This document shows, piece after piece, positions 1-7,637 of a DNA stretch of 12,651 bases; within the stretch, counting starts at the first letter, position 1, and each line of letters starts with the position of its first letter. The DNA comes from CAYGAM01 sp964347915 (GTDB lineage Archaea; Thermoproteota; Nitrososphaeria; Nitrososphaerales; Nitrosopumilaceae). The translations under genes were made by a program, and so were the position numbers. The stretch covers positions 1 through 12,651 of the forward strand of contig CAYGAM010000060.1 in NCBI GenBank assembly GCA_964347915.1, written 5' to 3'. A model generated the notes under the pieces. The model had not been told where the DNA came from, ran no database searches, and saw nothing but the letters and a program-made list of their open reading frames with translations.

Positions 1-2
1 CG

Positions 3-36
3 CCCCCCCCCCCCCCCGCCCCCCCCCCCCCCCCCC
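3..36. repeat. Poly-C tract with a single interrupting G
   Basis: Fifteen Cs (3-17), one G (18), then eighteen Cs (19-36) lie at the left edge, 40 bp before the ATG of the giant surface protein. Read in that gene's frame, the tract encodes prolines with one arginine, and no stop occurs between the window edge and the ATG at 77. It could be a slippage-prone tract upstream of or within the gene, or a sequencing or assembly artefact at a contig end. The sequence alone cannot decide. Confidence 0.8.
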
Positions 37-76
37 AGAATTAAGCTGCGCACATCCTCCTCAGCGCAGTTCTGCA

Positions 77-3000
77 ATGCTGACTGTAACTCTGTTGCTT
101 ATTTCATGCGGCATCCTGTTTCATGCATATTTTCCATCTGATGCCGTTGCTGGTTCTGATACTGTACTATGGAATGCGACTATAACCTCAGGAGTGGATG
201 AAGACGGCGACACTGGCTGGGTCACTGCTACTAGTACTGGATCTATCGACCATCACTCGCCTACTACAGACAATATGTTTGTGGTTAACAGTGCAACGTA
301 CACTGCAAAAGGCTTACTTTTTGCAGGTGGCGTTGGAACCTATTTTCTAGTTAACAACTACATTGCGGACTCTGATCGCGAGTCACTGTATATCACTATT
401 GAGAATAAGAGATGCAGTTTTTCAACTCAGGAGACTAATTATGGCAGTAATGCGTATGTTTGGTTTAATCCTCCGCTTGCGAGACTGTTTCACGATAAAC
501 GCGATACTGACGTAACCATACTGTACAATCAAAACTATTTGACTCTGAACGGCGATAATCCTGCAACGGTACAGCAGGGCGCACAATATGAGGACGCAGG
601 AGCTACAACGCCTGACGGCGCAACTATTGCCAATAGCACCGACCTTGACACTTCAAAGCCTGGCAGCTATACAATTCAATATACTGCAACCAAAGGCTGC
701 GGCGTGCTGGATACCGCCATTAGGACAGTAGTGGTGCAGGGGGCGGGAGATGAAACAAAACCCTCCTTTGCATCCGCATCTTTGGATTATGACGAGCGCG
801 AGATGGCAATCACATTTGATGAGGCAATGAATGTCTCTGCAACGGATCTGACCAGGATGCATGTGAGCGATGCAGGACAGATAAATGAGGTTTCCCTGAA
901 CGGCGCCGACTTTAACCGTACGGCGCCCAACTCGGATACAATATCCATGACGCTTAGCCAAACCCAGCTGAGCCTGATTATGGGGATGGAGACGCCGCAG
1001 CTTGATATTGAAGCGGACGCAGTTGCGGACCTTTTTGGGAACACAATAAATGCCACTTCGGACAATCATATTCTAATTTTCATTGCGGGCTCTGATACCG
1101 TACTCTGGAATGCGACTATAACCGCAGAACATCGTAGCGACGATGGTACAACCGGCTGGGATTCCAGGGTTGGGTTAGGCGACATAGCGTATAACGCGCC
1201 GACTGCGGGTAGGACATTTCACTTGAACAGCACAGCATATGATGTGCGATTATTATATTTCTTAAGCGATACCGACGATGATACTTTTTTGGGACTCAAT
1301 TCGCATATTCCTAGATCAGAGCGCGATTCAGTGCATCTTGCCATAGGGGATGCAAGGTGCAGTTTTGGGATTGCCATGACCGAATCTCTACTACATAAAT
1401 TTCACAGATGGGCGGAGGCCACCCTCCCCAATCCGTTTTCTAACAACCAAAATACTACCGTAGCCATACTGTACAATTCAAACTATCTGACTCTGAACGG
1501 CGACGATATTGTAACCGTCCCGCAAGGCGCAACGTACACGGACGAAGGAACAGTGACGCCCGACAATGCGAACGTTACCAGCAATGCTACCAGCCTTGAC
1601 ACCTCAACTCATGGCATATACAAAATTCAATATACTGCATCCAAAGGCTGCGGCGAGCTGGATACCGCAACTCGGACAGTGGAGGTGCTTGAGCGCGATA
1701 TCATAAAGCCCTCCTTTGTGTCCGCAACACTGGAAGAGCATGCGAGCGAGCTGATCATTACATTTGATGAAGCAATAAATGTCACTGCAACAGATCTGAC
1801 CAAGATGCACGTCAGCGATGCGGGACAGGCAAACCAGATTCCGCTCGCAGGCGCCGGCTTTAATCGCACGGCTCCCGCCTCAAATGCAATATCCGTCATG
1901 CTTGTCCAGAATCAACTGGACAGGATCCTTGACCTGGCTGAACCGCAGCTTGACATTGAAGCAGACGCAGTTGCAGACCTTGCCGGAAACACCATAGGCG
2001 ATGCTCCGGACGGACGCATTACAGTTTATGCCATAGGTGATGACTGGACGCTCTGGAATGCAACCATTACTTCGGAAACTAGCGCTGATAATTCGATATC
2101 CGGCTGGGATTCTGGGCGCGGCAGTATTGTGTATCATCCGCCCACCGAAAACAACACGTTTGTCTTTAACAGTCAAAAATACACCGTAAGATCCGTGTTT
2201 GATCATATTGGGTCAACAAACTATATTTTGGGAATCAATCGGCACATTCCGCAGCCGGATCGAGACTTTTTGCACCTTGTCATGGGCGAACTGAGATGCG
2301 GCTTTTCATCTTCTAGTGCGGATTCGGGCGGTTTTGGCACGCACCACGCTTGGGCGTATTCGGGAGCGGGAACTGACACATTTGATAATGACACTGAGGC
2401 AAACGCGGTTGTTTTGTACAATCCAAACTATCTGACTCTGAACGGCAGCGATACTGTAACAGTCCAGCGCGGCGCATCATATCAGGAAGCCGGACATGCA
2501 ACGCCAGACGGCGCAGCAGTTGCCAGCAATGCCACTGACCTTGACACATCGGCAGTAGGCGTATACAAGATTCACTATAATGCCACCAAAGGATGCGGCG
2601 TGCTGGATACGGCCGTTAGGACGGTACATGTGCCTGATATCACAGGACCTGCCTTTGCATCATCTGCTCTGGACTATAACACAGGCGAGATGACGATCAC
2701 ATTTGATGAGACGATCAACGCTTCTGCAACAGACCTGGGCAGGCTGTACATTAGCGATGCTGGCAGGACAAACCAGATTGCGCTGGCAGGCGCCGATTTT
2801 GACAATGCGACAGCAGATTCTGATGCGATATCCATGACGCTTGTTCAAAGTCAAATGGACAGAATCATCCTCATGACTGAGCCGCAGCTTGACATCATAT
2901 CAGGCGCAGTCTCTGATATCTTCGGAAACGGCATAAGCAGCGAACCTGACCGGAGCATCATGATTCTTCTTAATCCTGTTCCTGCAGGAAATCTGGAAGA

Positions 3001-6000
3001 GAGCGGCAGCCTGCTGCTTGCTTCGCCGTACGATGTGTCTGTCTTTACAATAGGCGCGGACACTTATGCTGCGGTGACTTCGCACGCAGAGGACGGCCTT
3101 CAGATAGTCAACGTTACGGATCCTGAAAATCCGTCCGGTATCGGACAGCTGCAAGACAACAACAGCACCTTGCTTGATGCGCCTAACAGCGTGGATGTTT
3201 TTACAATGGGTACAGGAACCTATGCTGCAGTCGCCTCCGACCTTGACGACGGCCTTCAGATAGTCAACGTTACGGATCCTGAAAATCCGTCCGGTATTGG
3301 ACAGCTGCAAGACAACAACAGCACCTTGCTTGATGCGCCTAGCGGCGTGGATACTTTTACAATAGGTGCGAGCATTTATGCCGCCGTGACATCATATGCT
3401 GAAGACGGCCTACAGCTAGTCAACATAACCGATCCGGCCAGTCCGAGAGCCGCGGGATATCTGAATGATACAAGCCTGCCGCTTGACGGCCCGCGCGGCG
3501 TGGATGTTTTTACAATAGGCGCGGGCGCCTATGCTGTAGTGGCCTCGTCAAATGACGACAGCCTCCAGCTAGTCAACATAACCGATCCGGCCAGCCCGCA
3601 AGCCGCAGGATATCTGAACAATACAGGCTTGCTGCTTGATGCTGCCTTTGACGTTGCTGTCTTTAAGATAGATTCGCATGCCTATGCTGCCGTGGCTGCC
3701 GCAAATGACAACGGCCTCCAACTAGTCAACATAACCGATCCATTCACTCTGAGAGCCGCTGGAAGCCTGGAGGATGACGGTGCCAGGCTGCTTGCCAGCG
3801 TCCGAAGCGTGGACACTTTTGCGTTAGGACAGAGAGCCTATGCTGTACTGTCCTCTCCTGACGACAACGGACTTCAAATGGTCGATGTCACTGATCCAGC
3901 CAATCCGAGAGCAGTCGGAAGCTTGGAAGACGACTCCTCTCTGCTGCTTGGCGGCTCCGGCGCCGTAGATACATTCATGATAGGAGAGAGCATCTACGCT
4001 GCGGTAATCTCTGACCGAGACGGCGGCCTTCAGCTGGCAAGACTTGCTATAGAACCAGTTCAAGATTTGATAGGGCCCATCTTCACATCTGCATCTTTGG
4101 ATCACAGCACTCGCGTGCTGACCATAACATTCAGCGAGGTGATTGACATCTCCACTGCAAATCTGAATTTGCTAAATGTTCGCGATGCAGGACAGACAAA
4201 TCAGATTAGGCTGGCAGGCGCCGCATTTGATCGCAATGCTGCCGACTCGGACACAATGTCCATGAATCTCACTACAAGCCAGCTGAACCGAATCATCCGG
4301 ATGAGCGCTCCGCAGCTTGACATTCAAGCGGGCGCAGTATCCGACCTTGACGGGAACGCCATAGAAGCCTCGCCCAACAACAACATCACAGTCATACCCA
4401 TACCAAACAGTCCGCCTGTCGCCCCCGACATGCCTGATGCCGAAACTGCGGTAAATACGCCTGTCACAATAACTCCTGCAATATCAGATCCTGACACAAG
4501 CGACACTCCAATAATATCGGCAGTATCCAATCCGACGCACGGTAATGCGTCTTTTACGGATACGACAATTACGTACACACCCAACCCAGACCATGAAGGC
4601 GTCGACTCGTTCATCTATAACGTAACTGACGGACAAGACACTGCCCATGGCACCATAACGGTAACTGTAAAGCGTGATACTGCGCCTCCTACCATTGAAT
4701 CCATAATGCTGGACAGAAGCACAAGAGTAATGACGATAACGTTTGATGAGCCTGTTGCTGCTGGGATCGATCCGGCAATGCTGTCTGTCCGTGATGAGGG
4801 CCGGACAAGCAGCGTCGTCTTGCGCGGCGCTATTCTTCTTACCACAACTGACGGCTTTTCCATATCCATTGAGCTTACTGAATCTCAGCTGAACGCGATT
4901 ATCTTAATGACCAACCCGCGTCTTGTTGGAACGAACACAATAACAGATCTTGCAGGAAATGCAATAACTGTCCTGTCCGGCAGCACAATTAGCCTGACCG
5001 GCAGCCCACCGGTCAATCCAAATACAGGCGGCACATCTACGCAGTCCACAGCATCTGCGTCCAGAAGTGGCGGCGGCGGAGGAGGGGGCGGCGGCGGTGG
5101 CGGCGGGGCCGCTCCAGCCGAATTTGCCGGACTATACTCTGTAATGTGGGATTGCAATGGGCCTGCAACTACCGTAATCCTGGACAGCGATCTTGCTGCT
5201 GAAATTACGCTGATTGCAGACTCGGAATCATTCACGCCAGTACCGGACTCGGATCAGAATTTGGACGGCCGGATCTCATATACAGCAGGCGCGCATGCCG
5301 GAATCATGCTGCTCAAAGTCAGCGCAGGAGGCGCTTCCACAAGCGAGACCATAAACACGCTTGGCCGGTGCACCGGCCAGATTTCATATGACACGTATGT
5401 TCCTGATGCACCGGCGCCGATACAGACTGCTTCTGCGCAGCCTGCAGAACCGCAGCAGCCCGCAGAGCCGGACTTTGAGCCTGTTCCTGTTGCAGAGCCG
5501 GACACCGCGCCAGAACCGGTTCCCACACCAGAACAGCCTGCCGCAGCAGAACCGGATCCAGAACCGGACTGCGGGCCTGGACAAGTCCTTTCGGACGGCG
5601 AATGCGTGCCGCGCTCTCCGGCGCCGTCTGCTGACGATAGCGGATGCCTCATTGCTACTGCCGCATACGGCACCGAGCTGGCGCCGCAGGTGCAGATGCT
5701 AAGAGAGTTGCGGGACAGCACTCTTCTCTCGACAGAGTCGGGCGCCTCGTTCATGTCTGGATTCAACTCTCTGTACTATGAATTCTCGCCTGGAATAGCG
5801 GACATGCAGCGGGAGAATCCTGCCATTCGCGAAGCCGTAAGAGCGCTGATAACCCCGATGATTCACTCGCTGTCGATAATGTCGCTGGCAGACCACGCCT
5901 CTGAAGAATCAGTCCTGGCTCTTGGCATTTCGGTAATAGCACTGAATATGGGAATGTATGTTGCCGCTCCTGCCGCCTCTGCAATTATCATGGTCAGGCG

Positions 6001-6016
6001 CCTTTGGCGAGACTAG
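77..6016 (+). CDS. Giant modular secreted surface protein (Ig-like repeats, LVIVD beta-propeller, CFI-box C-terminus)
   Basis: A predicted 1979-residue cell-surface protein with no recognisable catalytic domain, probably for adhesion or recognition. Residues 1-25 form a signal peptide with a likely cut after AVA (A25/G26). Three tandem repeats start at G26, G338 and G654. Each has a 'LWNATI' beta domain, an Ig-like domain of the surface-Ig/DUF5011 kind (NGDxxxTVxxGAxYxDxG) and a Big_5-like domain (TFDEAxNVSATDL). Residues ~971-1327 form a seven-bladed LVIVD-type propeller (LQLVNITDPxxP). Then follow a Big_5-like domain (~1333-1440), a cadherin/Big_9-like domain (~1444-1531), another Big_5-like domain (~1534-1650), 13 glycines (1665-1677), a domain with C1693 and C1765, a Pro/Glu/Ala stalk, a C1832/C1843 mini-loop, and a CFI-box from C1857 (CLIATAAYGTELAP) with a membrane helix (~1946-1972) and a basic end (RRLWRD). 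ATG 77 is the first usable start, but the frame is open to the left edge and the n-region lacks Lys/Arg, so the N-terminus is uncertain. LISC (8-11) resembles a lipobox; I prefer the AVA cut. Confidence 0.93.
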   Translation: MLTVTLLLISCGILFHAYFPSDAVAGSDTVLWNATITSGVDEDGDTGWVTATSTGSIDHHSPTTDNMFVVNSATYTAKGLLFAGGVGTYFLVNNYIADSDRESLYITIENKRCSFSTQETNYGSNAYVWFNPPLARLFHDKRDTDVTILYNQNYLTLNGDNPATVQQGAQYEDAGATTPDGATIANSTDLDTSKPGSYTIQYTATKGCGVLDTAIRTVVVQGAGDETKPSFASASLDYDEREMAITFDEAMNVSATDLTRMHVSDAGQINEVSLNGADFNRTAPNSDTISMTLSQTQLSLIMGMETPQLDIEADAVADLFGNTINATSDNHILIFIAGSDTVLWNATITAEHRSDDGTTGWDSRVGLGDIAYNAPTAGRTFHLNSTAYDVRLLYFLSDTDDDTFLGLNSHIPRSERDSVHLAIGDARCSFGIAMTESLLHKFHRWAEATLPNPFSNNQNTTVAILYNSNYLTLNGDDIVTVPQGATYTDEGTVTPDNANVTSNATSLDTSTHGIYKIQYTASKGCGELDTATRTVEVLERDIIKPSFVSATLEEHASELIITFDEAINVTATDLTKMHVSDAGQANQIPLAGAGFNRTAPASNAISVMLVQNQLDRILDLAEPQLDIEADAVADLAGNTIGDAPDGRITVYAIGDDWTLWNATITSETSADNSISGWDSGRGSIVYHPPTENNTFVFNSQKYTVRSVFDHIGSTNYILGINRHIPQPDRDFLHLVMGELRCGFSSSSADSGGFGTHHAWAYSGAGTDTFDNDTEANAVVLYNPNYLTLNGSDTVTVQRGASYQEAGHATPDGAAVASNATDLDTSAVGVYKIHYNATKGCGVLDTAVRTVHVPDITGPAFASSALDYNTGEMTITFDETINASATDLGRLYISDAGRTNQIALAGADFDNATADSDAISMTLVQSQMDRIILMTEPQLDIISGAVSDIFGNGISSEPDRSIMILLNPVPAGNLEESGSLLLASPYDVSVFTIGADTYAAVTSHAEDGLQIVNVTDPENPSGIGQLQDNNSTLLDAPNSVDVFTMGTGTYAAVASDLDDGLQIVNVTDPENPSGIGQLQDNNSTLLDAPSGVDTFTIGASIYAAVTSYAEDGLQLVNITDPASPRAAGYLNDTSLPLDGPRGVDVFTIGAGAYAVVASSNDDSLQLVNITDPASPQAAGYLNNTGLLLDAAFDVAVFKIDSHAYAAVAAANDNGLQLVNITDPFTLRAAGSLEDDGARLLASVRSVDTFALGQRAYAVLSSPDDNGLQMVDVTDPANPRAVGSLEDDSSLLLGGSGAVDTFMIGESIYAAVISDRDGGLQLARLAIEPVQDLIGPIFTSASLDHSTRVLTITFSEVIDISTANLNLLNVRDAGQTNQIRLAGAAFDRNAADSDTMSMNLTTSQLNRIIRMSAPQLDIQAGAVSDLDGNAIEASPNNNITVIPIPNSPPVAPDMPDAETAVNTPVTITPAISDPDTSDTPIISAVSNPTHGNASFTDTTITYTPNPDHEGVDSFIYNVTDGQDTAHGTITVTVKRDTAPPTIESIMLDRSTRVMTITFDEPVAAGIDPAMLSVRDEGRTSSVVLRGAILLTTTDGFSISIELTESQLNAIILMTNPRLVGTNTITDLAGNAITVLSGSTISLTGSPPVNPNTGGTSTQSTASASRSGGGGGGGGGGGGGAAPAEFAGLYSVMWDCNGPATTVILDSDLAAEITLIADSESFTPVPDSDQNLDGRISYTAGAHAGIMLLKVSAGGASTSETINTLGRCTGQISYDTYVPDAPAPIQTASAQPAEPQQPAEPDFEPVPVAEPDTAPEPVPTPEQPAAAEPDPEPDCGPGQVLSDGECVPRSPAPSADDSGCLIATAAYGTELAPQVQMLRELRDSTLLSTESGASFMSGFNSLYYEFSPGIADMQRENPAIREAVRALITPMIHSLSIMSLADHASEESVLALGISVIALNMGMYVAAPAASAIIMVRRLWRD
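152..1087 (+). repeat. Surface-protein large repeat 1 (residues 26-337)
   Basis: First of three in-frame units of about 312 residues. Order: a 'GSDTVLWNATI' domain, an Ig-like domain ending in KGCGVLDTAxRTVVV, and a Big_5-like domain with TFDEAMNVSATDL and DIEADAVADLFGN. It contains exactly two cysteines, C113 and C208. The first subdomain resembles, from memory, the unnamed 'LWSATMTV...YxVxxL...W' beta domain found beside fibronectin-like domains in bacterial and thaumarchaeal secreted proteins. Confidence 0.88.
1088..2035 (+). repeat. Surface-protein large repeat 2 (residues 338-653)
   Basis: Second unit, about 316 residues, with the same three subdomains as repeat 1. It starts with the same eight residues as repeat 1 (GSDTVLWN) and has the Ig-like and Big_5-like landmarks at matching positions (SKGCGELDTATRTVEV, TFDEAINVTATDL, DIEADAVADLAGN). 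Its cysteines are C428 and C525. The first subdomain has diverged most between repeats; the Big_5-like part is the best conserved. Confidence 0.88.
2036..2965 (+). repeat. Surface-protein large repeat 3 (residues 654-963)
   Basis: Third unit, about 310 residues. It opens with GDDWTLWNATI, has TKGCGVLDTAVRTVHV in the Ig-like part and TFDETINASATDL in the Big_5-like part, and carries cysteines C741 and C840. It runs straight into the propeller with no linker of low complexity. Confidence 0.88.
2987..4057 (+). repeat. Seven-bladed LVIVD-type beta-propeller (residues ~971-1327)
   Basis: Blade units of 51-53 residues repeat the pattern VDVFTIG...YAAVxS...DGLQLVNITDPxxPxxxGxL...LLDxP. Six complete GLQ(I/L/M)V(N/D)(V/I)TDP cores are visible. 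A seventh, shorter unit ends GGLQLARLAIEP. The segment before blade 1 (GNLEESGSLLLASP) matches the blade ends, so it can supply the missing strand and close the ring, as is usual in propellers. In the LVIVD family the core usually reads VVDVSDP; here the first Asp is Asn in blades 1-5, which makes an N-x-T sequon. Confidence 0.85.
3092..3341 (+). repeat. Recent 156-bp tandem duplication in the propeller
   Basis: Bases 3092-3185 and 3248-3341 are identical over 94 bp except one position (C at 3142, T at 3298). The offset is 156 bp, or 52 codons, which is one propeller blade. The mismatch is silent in the repeated GIGQLQDNNSTLLDAP stretch. Other blades are clearly more diverged, so this pair reflects a recent duplication or gene conversion. 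Confidence 0.93.
5069..5107 (+). repeat. Polyglycine hinge, 13 consecutive Gly codons
   Basis: Thirteen glycine codons (mostly GGC, with GGA, GGG and GGT) follow ASRS and precede AAPAEF. They separate the repeat-rich ectodomain from the C-terminal domain and stalk. The synonymous codon mixture argues against a pure slippage tract, though the DNA is very G-rich. It probably acts as a flexible linker. Confidence 0.9.
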
Positions 6017-6159
6017 GTCATAATTCGCGCAGTGCAAATTCGGCTCCGGCCGCTGCAGGATGCCGCACGCAAGCGTGTTCCATAACTGCGGTTCCAGGTG
6101 CAAGACGATTGCCGCTTTTTATGCATTCAAGCAGAGCCATGGAACAACCGCCGCATGCG

Positions 6160-6170
6160 TTAAGATTATA
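6160..6170 (+). promoter_or_regulatory. Candidate TATA box for the UbiD-family gene
   Basis: The AT-rich element TTAAGATTATA stands out in GC-rich surroundings and is centred about 30 bp before the ATG at 6195. That spacing suits an archaeal promoter giving a leaderless or nearly leaderless mRNA. No ribosome binding site precedes that ATG. Within the 178-bp gap after the surface gene the only other feature seen is a T5 run at 6116-6120, a weak possible terminator. Confidence 0.5.
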
Positions 6171-6194
6171 CTGTATCGCCTGACATCATCCGGC

Positions 6195-7637
6195 ATGCCC
6201 GTCGAAGATGTGTCCGGCATGATAAAGTTATTTGAAGAGAGCGGCGAACTTGTCCGCATTGCAGCCCAGGTTGACGCAGATCTGGAAATTGCCGAAATTT
6301 TGCGCCGCGTCATGTATGCCAAGGGGCCGGCTGTACTGTTTGAGAACGTAAAAGGATACGACATGCCTGTTCTGGGAAACGCCTTTGGCTCAATCAAGAG
6401 GCTGCAGATTGCTCTTGAGATGGAGGACTTTGAGGAGATCGGAGAACGCATTGCAGGCATGACTAGAATGGAGATGCCGTCGGGCATAATGAGCAAAATC
6501 AAAAAGCTTCCCGAACTGGCAAAGATGGGCGAGGCTTTTCCGCATGCCGAGGGCAGCGGGCATGTGACCCAGGTTGTGCAGAAAGAGCCGTCGTTTGACG
6601 GCATTCCAATTCTCAAGACATGGCCAGGCGACGCGGGCCGGTTCATCACGCTGGGCCTTGTGGCGACAAAACATCCGGAATCCGGCATTCGAAATCTCGG
6701 AGTGTACCGAATGCAGATACTGGACAGCACGCACGCCGCAATGCACTGGCAAAAGCACAAGCGGGGAGCGCAGCACGGCGAAATATCCAAGAGCAGAGGC
6801 GAAAAGATTCCGGCGGCAGTAATAATAGGCGGAGAGCCTGCCACCGTATTCTCTGGAATCGCACCTGTCCCGGAAGGGCTGGACAAGTACCTCTTTTCAG
6901 GCATCGTCCGCAAAAAAGGAATAAAGACCGTACAGTGCAGAACGATTGATCTGCAGGTTCCGGCAAACGCAGAGATCGTGCTTGAGGGATACGTGGATCC
7001 AGATGACCTGGTGGACGAGGGTCCATTCGGAGACCACACCGGCTATTATACTCCGGTGGAAAAATATCCAAAATTTACCCTGACAGGCGTAATGCGCAGG
7101 CAAAATCCAGTATACCTGACTACAATAGTGGGCAAGCCCGTACTGGAAGACGCGTACGCAGGCAAGGTAATAGAACGCGCATTCCTGCCGTTGATCAGAA
7201 TGCTTCATCCCGAAGTGGCAGACTTTGCAATGCCTCCTGCCGGGTGGTTTCAGGGCATGGCGATCATATCAATAAGGAAGAGTTATCCAGGCCAGGCCAA
7301 AAAGGTCATGATGGGCTTGTGGGGTACGGGACAGCTGGCGCTGACCAAGATCTTCATAGTCGTAGATCATGACATAAACGTGCACGACATCAACGATGTG
7401 CTGTGGGCTGTCACAACAAGGGCTGACCCTGTTCGGGATACGGTACTGATCGGCAATGCGCCGACAGATACGCTGGACCCTGCATCGCCGCTGGTAAACC
7501 TGGGCTCAAAAATGGGAATAGATGCGACGCAAAAGACCGCCCAGGAGGGGTTTGCTCGAGAGATACAAAAGCGGGCAATCCCGGACGAAAAGACAGCGAG
7601 GCTGGTGGACTCGAAATGGAAGCAGTACGGACTTTAG
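6195..7637 (+). CDS. UbiD-family prenylated-FMN-dependent decarboxylase
   Basis: A 480-residue cytoplasmic (de)carboxylase of the UbiD family, within the usual size range. Visible family landmarks: MIKLFEESGELVRI at the N-terminus, ENVKGYDMPVLGN, NLGVYRMQILD (R172) followed by HWQKHKRGAQHGE, PANAEIVLEG (E260, E264), EGPFGDHTGYYTPVEKYP (E275), KKVMMGLWG, NDVLWAVTTRADPVRDT and LDPASPLVNLGSKMGIDAT near the end. The family uses prenylated FMN made by UbiX, which is not in this window. Two substrates are plausible: the naphthoate intermediate of the futalosine menaquinone route (MqnL role), suggested by adjacent mqnC; or anhydromevalonate phosphate in the archaeal mevalonate pathway. The sequence does not settle which. 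ATG 6195 is chosen over upstream ATG 6060 because the TATA element sits ~30 bp before it and the extra 45 residues do not resemble the family. The stop interlocks with the mqnC stop. Confidence 0.93.
   Translation: MPVEDVSGMIKLFEESGELVRIAAQVDADLEIAEILRRVMYAKGPAVLFENVKGYDMPVLGNAFGSIKRLQIALEMEDFEEIGERIAGMTRMEMPSGIMSKIKKLPELAKMGEAFPHAEGSGHVTQVVQKEPSFDGIPILKTWPGDAGRFITLGLVATKHPESGIRNLGVYRMQILDSTHAAMHWQKHKRGAQHGEISKSRGEKIPAAVIIGGEPATVFSGIAPVPEGLDKYLFSGIVRKKGIKTVQCRTIDLQVPANAEIVLEGYVDPDDLVDEGPFGDHTGYYTPVEKYPKFTLTGVMRRQNPVYLTTIVGKPVLEDAYAGKVIERAFLPLIRMLHPEVADFAMPPAGWFQGMAIISIRKSYPGQAKKVMMGLWGTGQLALTKIFIVVDHDINVHDINDVLWAVTTRADPVRDTVLIGNAPTDTLDPASPLVNLGSKMGIDATQKTAQEGFAREIQKRAIPDEKTARLVDSKWKQYGL

Noticed and set aside
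653..3310. Several minus-strand ORFs at regular intervals opposite the surface gene
   Set aside because: They recur with the period of the protein repeats and have similar low-quality sequences; they are shadows of repeated codon patterns.
5069..5107. Polyglycine tract as a phase-variable homopolymer
   Set aside because: Its codons are mixed (GGC, GGA, GGG, GGT), with no G run longer than five bases, so slippage is unlikely compared with the poly-C tract at the left edge.
5254..5766. 170-codon minus-strand ORF rich in Gly, Ser and Ala
   Set aside because: It is the reverse of the Pro/Glu/Ala stalk and CFI-box coding region, whose biased codons leave the opposite strand open.
6085..6110. GGTTCCA segment resembling a tRNA T-loop
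   Set aside because: Flanking bases do not form a five-pair T-stem and no acceptor or anticodon arm could be drawn. A similar GGTTCC at 8948-8953 failed the same test.
6060..6194. 45-residue N-terminal extension of the UbiD-family protein from ATG 6060
   Set aside because: The extension is unlike UbiD N-termini, and the TATA element at 6160-6170 would lie inside it; ATG 6195 fits both family length and promoter spacing.
6119..7039. 306-codon minus-strand ORF opposite the UbiD-family gene
   Set aside because: It is wholly antisense to a well-conserved gene, has no family features, and is rich in Ser, Pro and Arg as expected from reading a GC-biased gene backwards.
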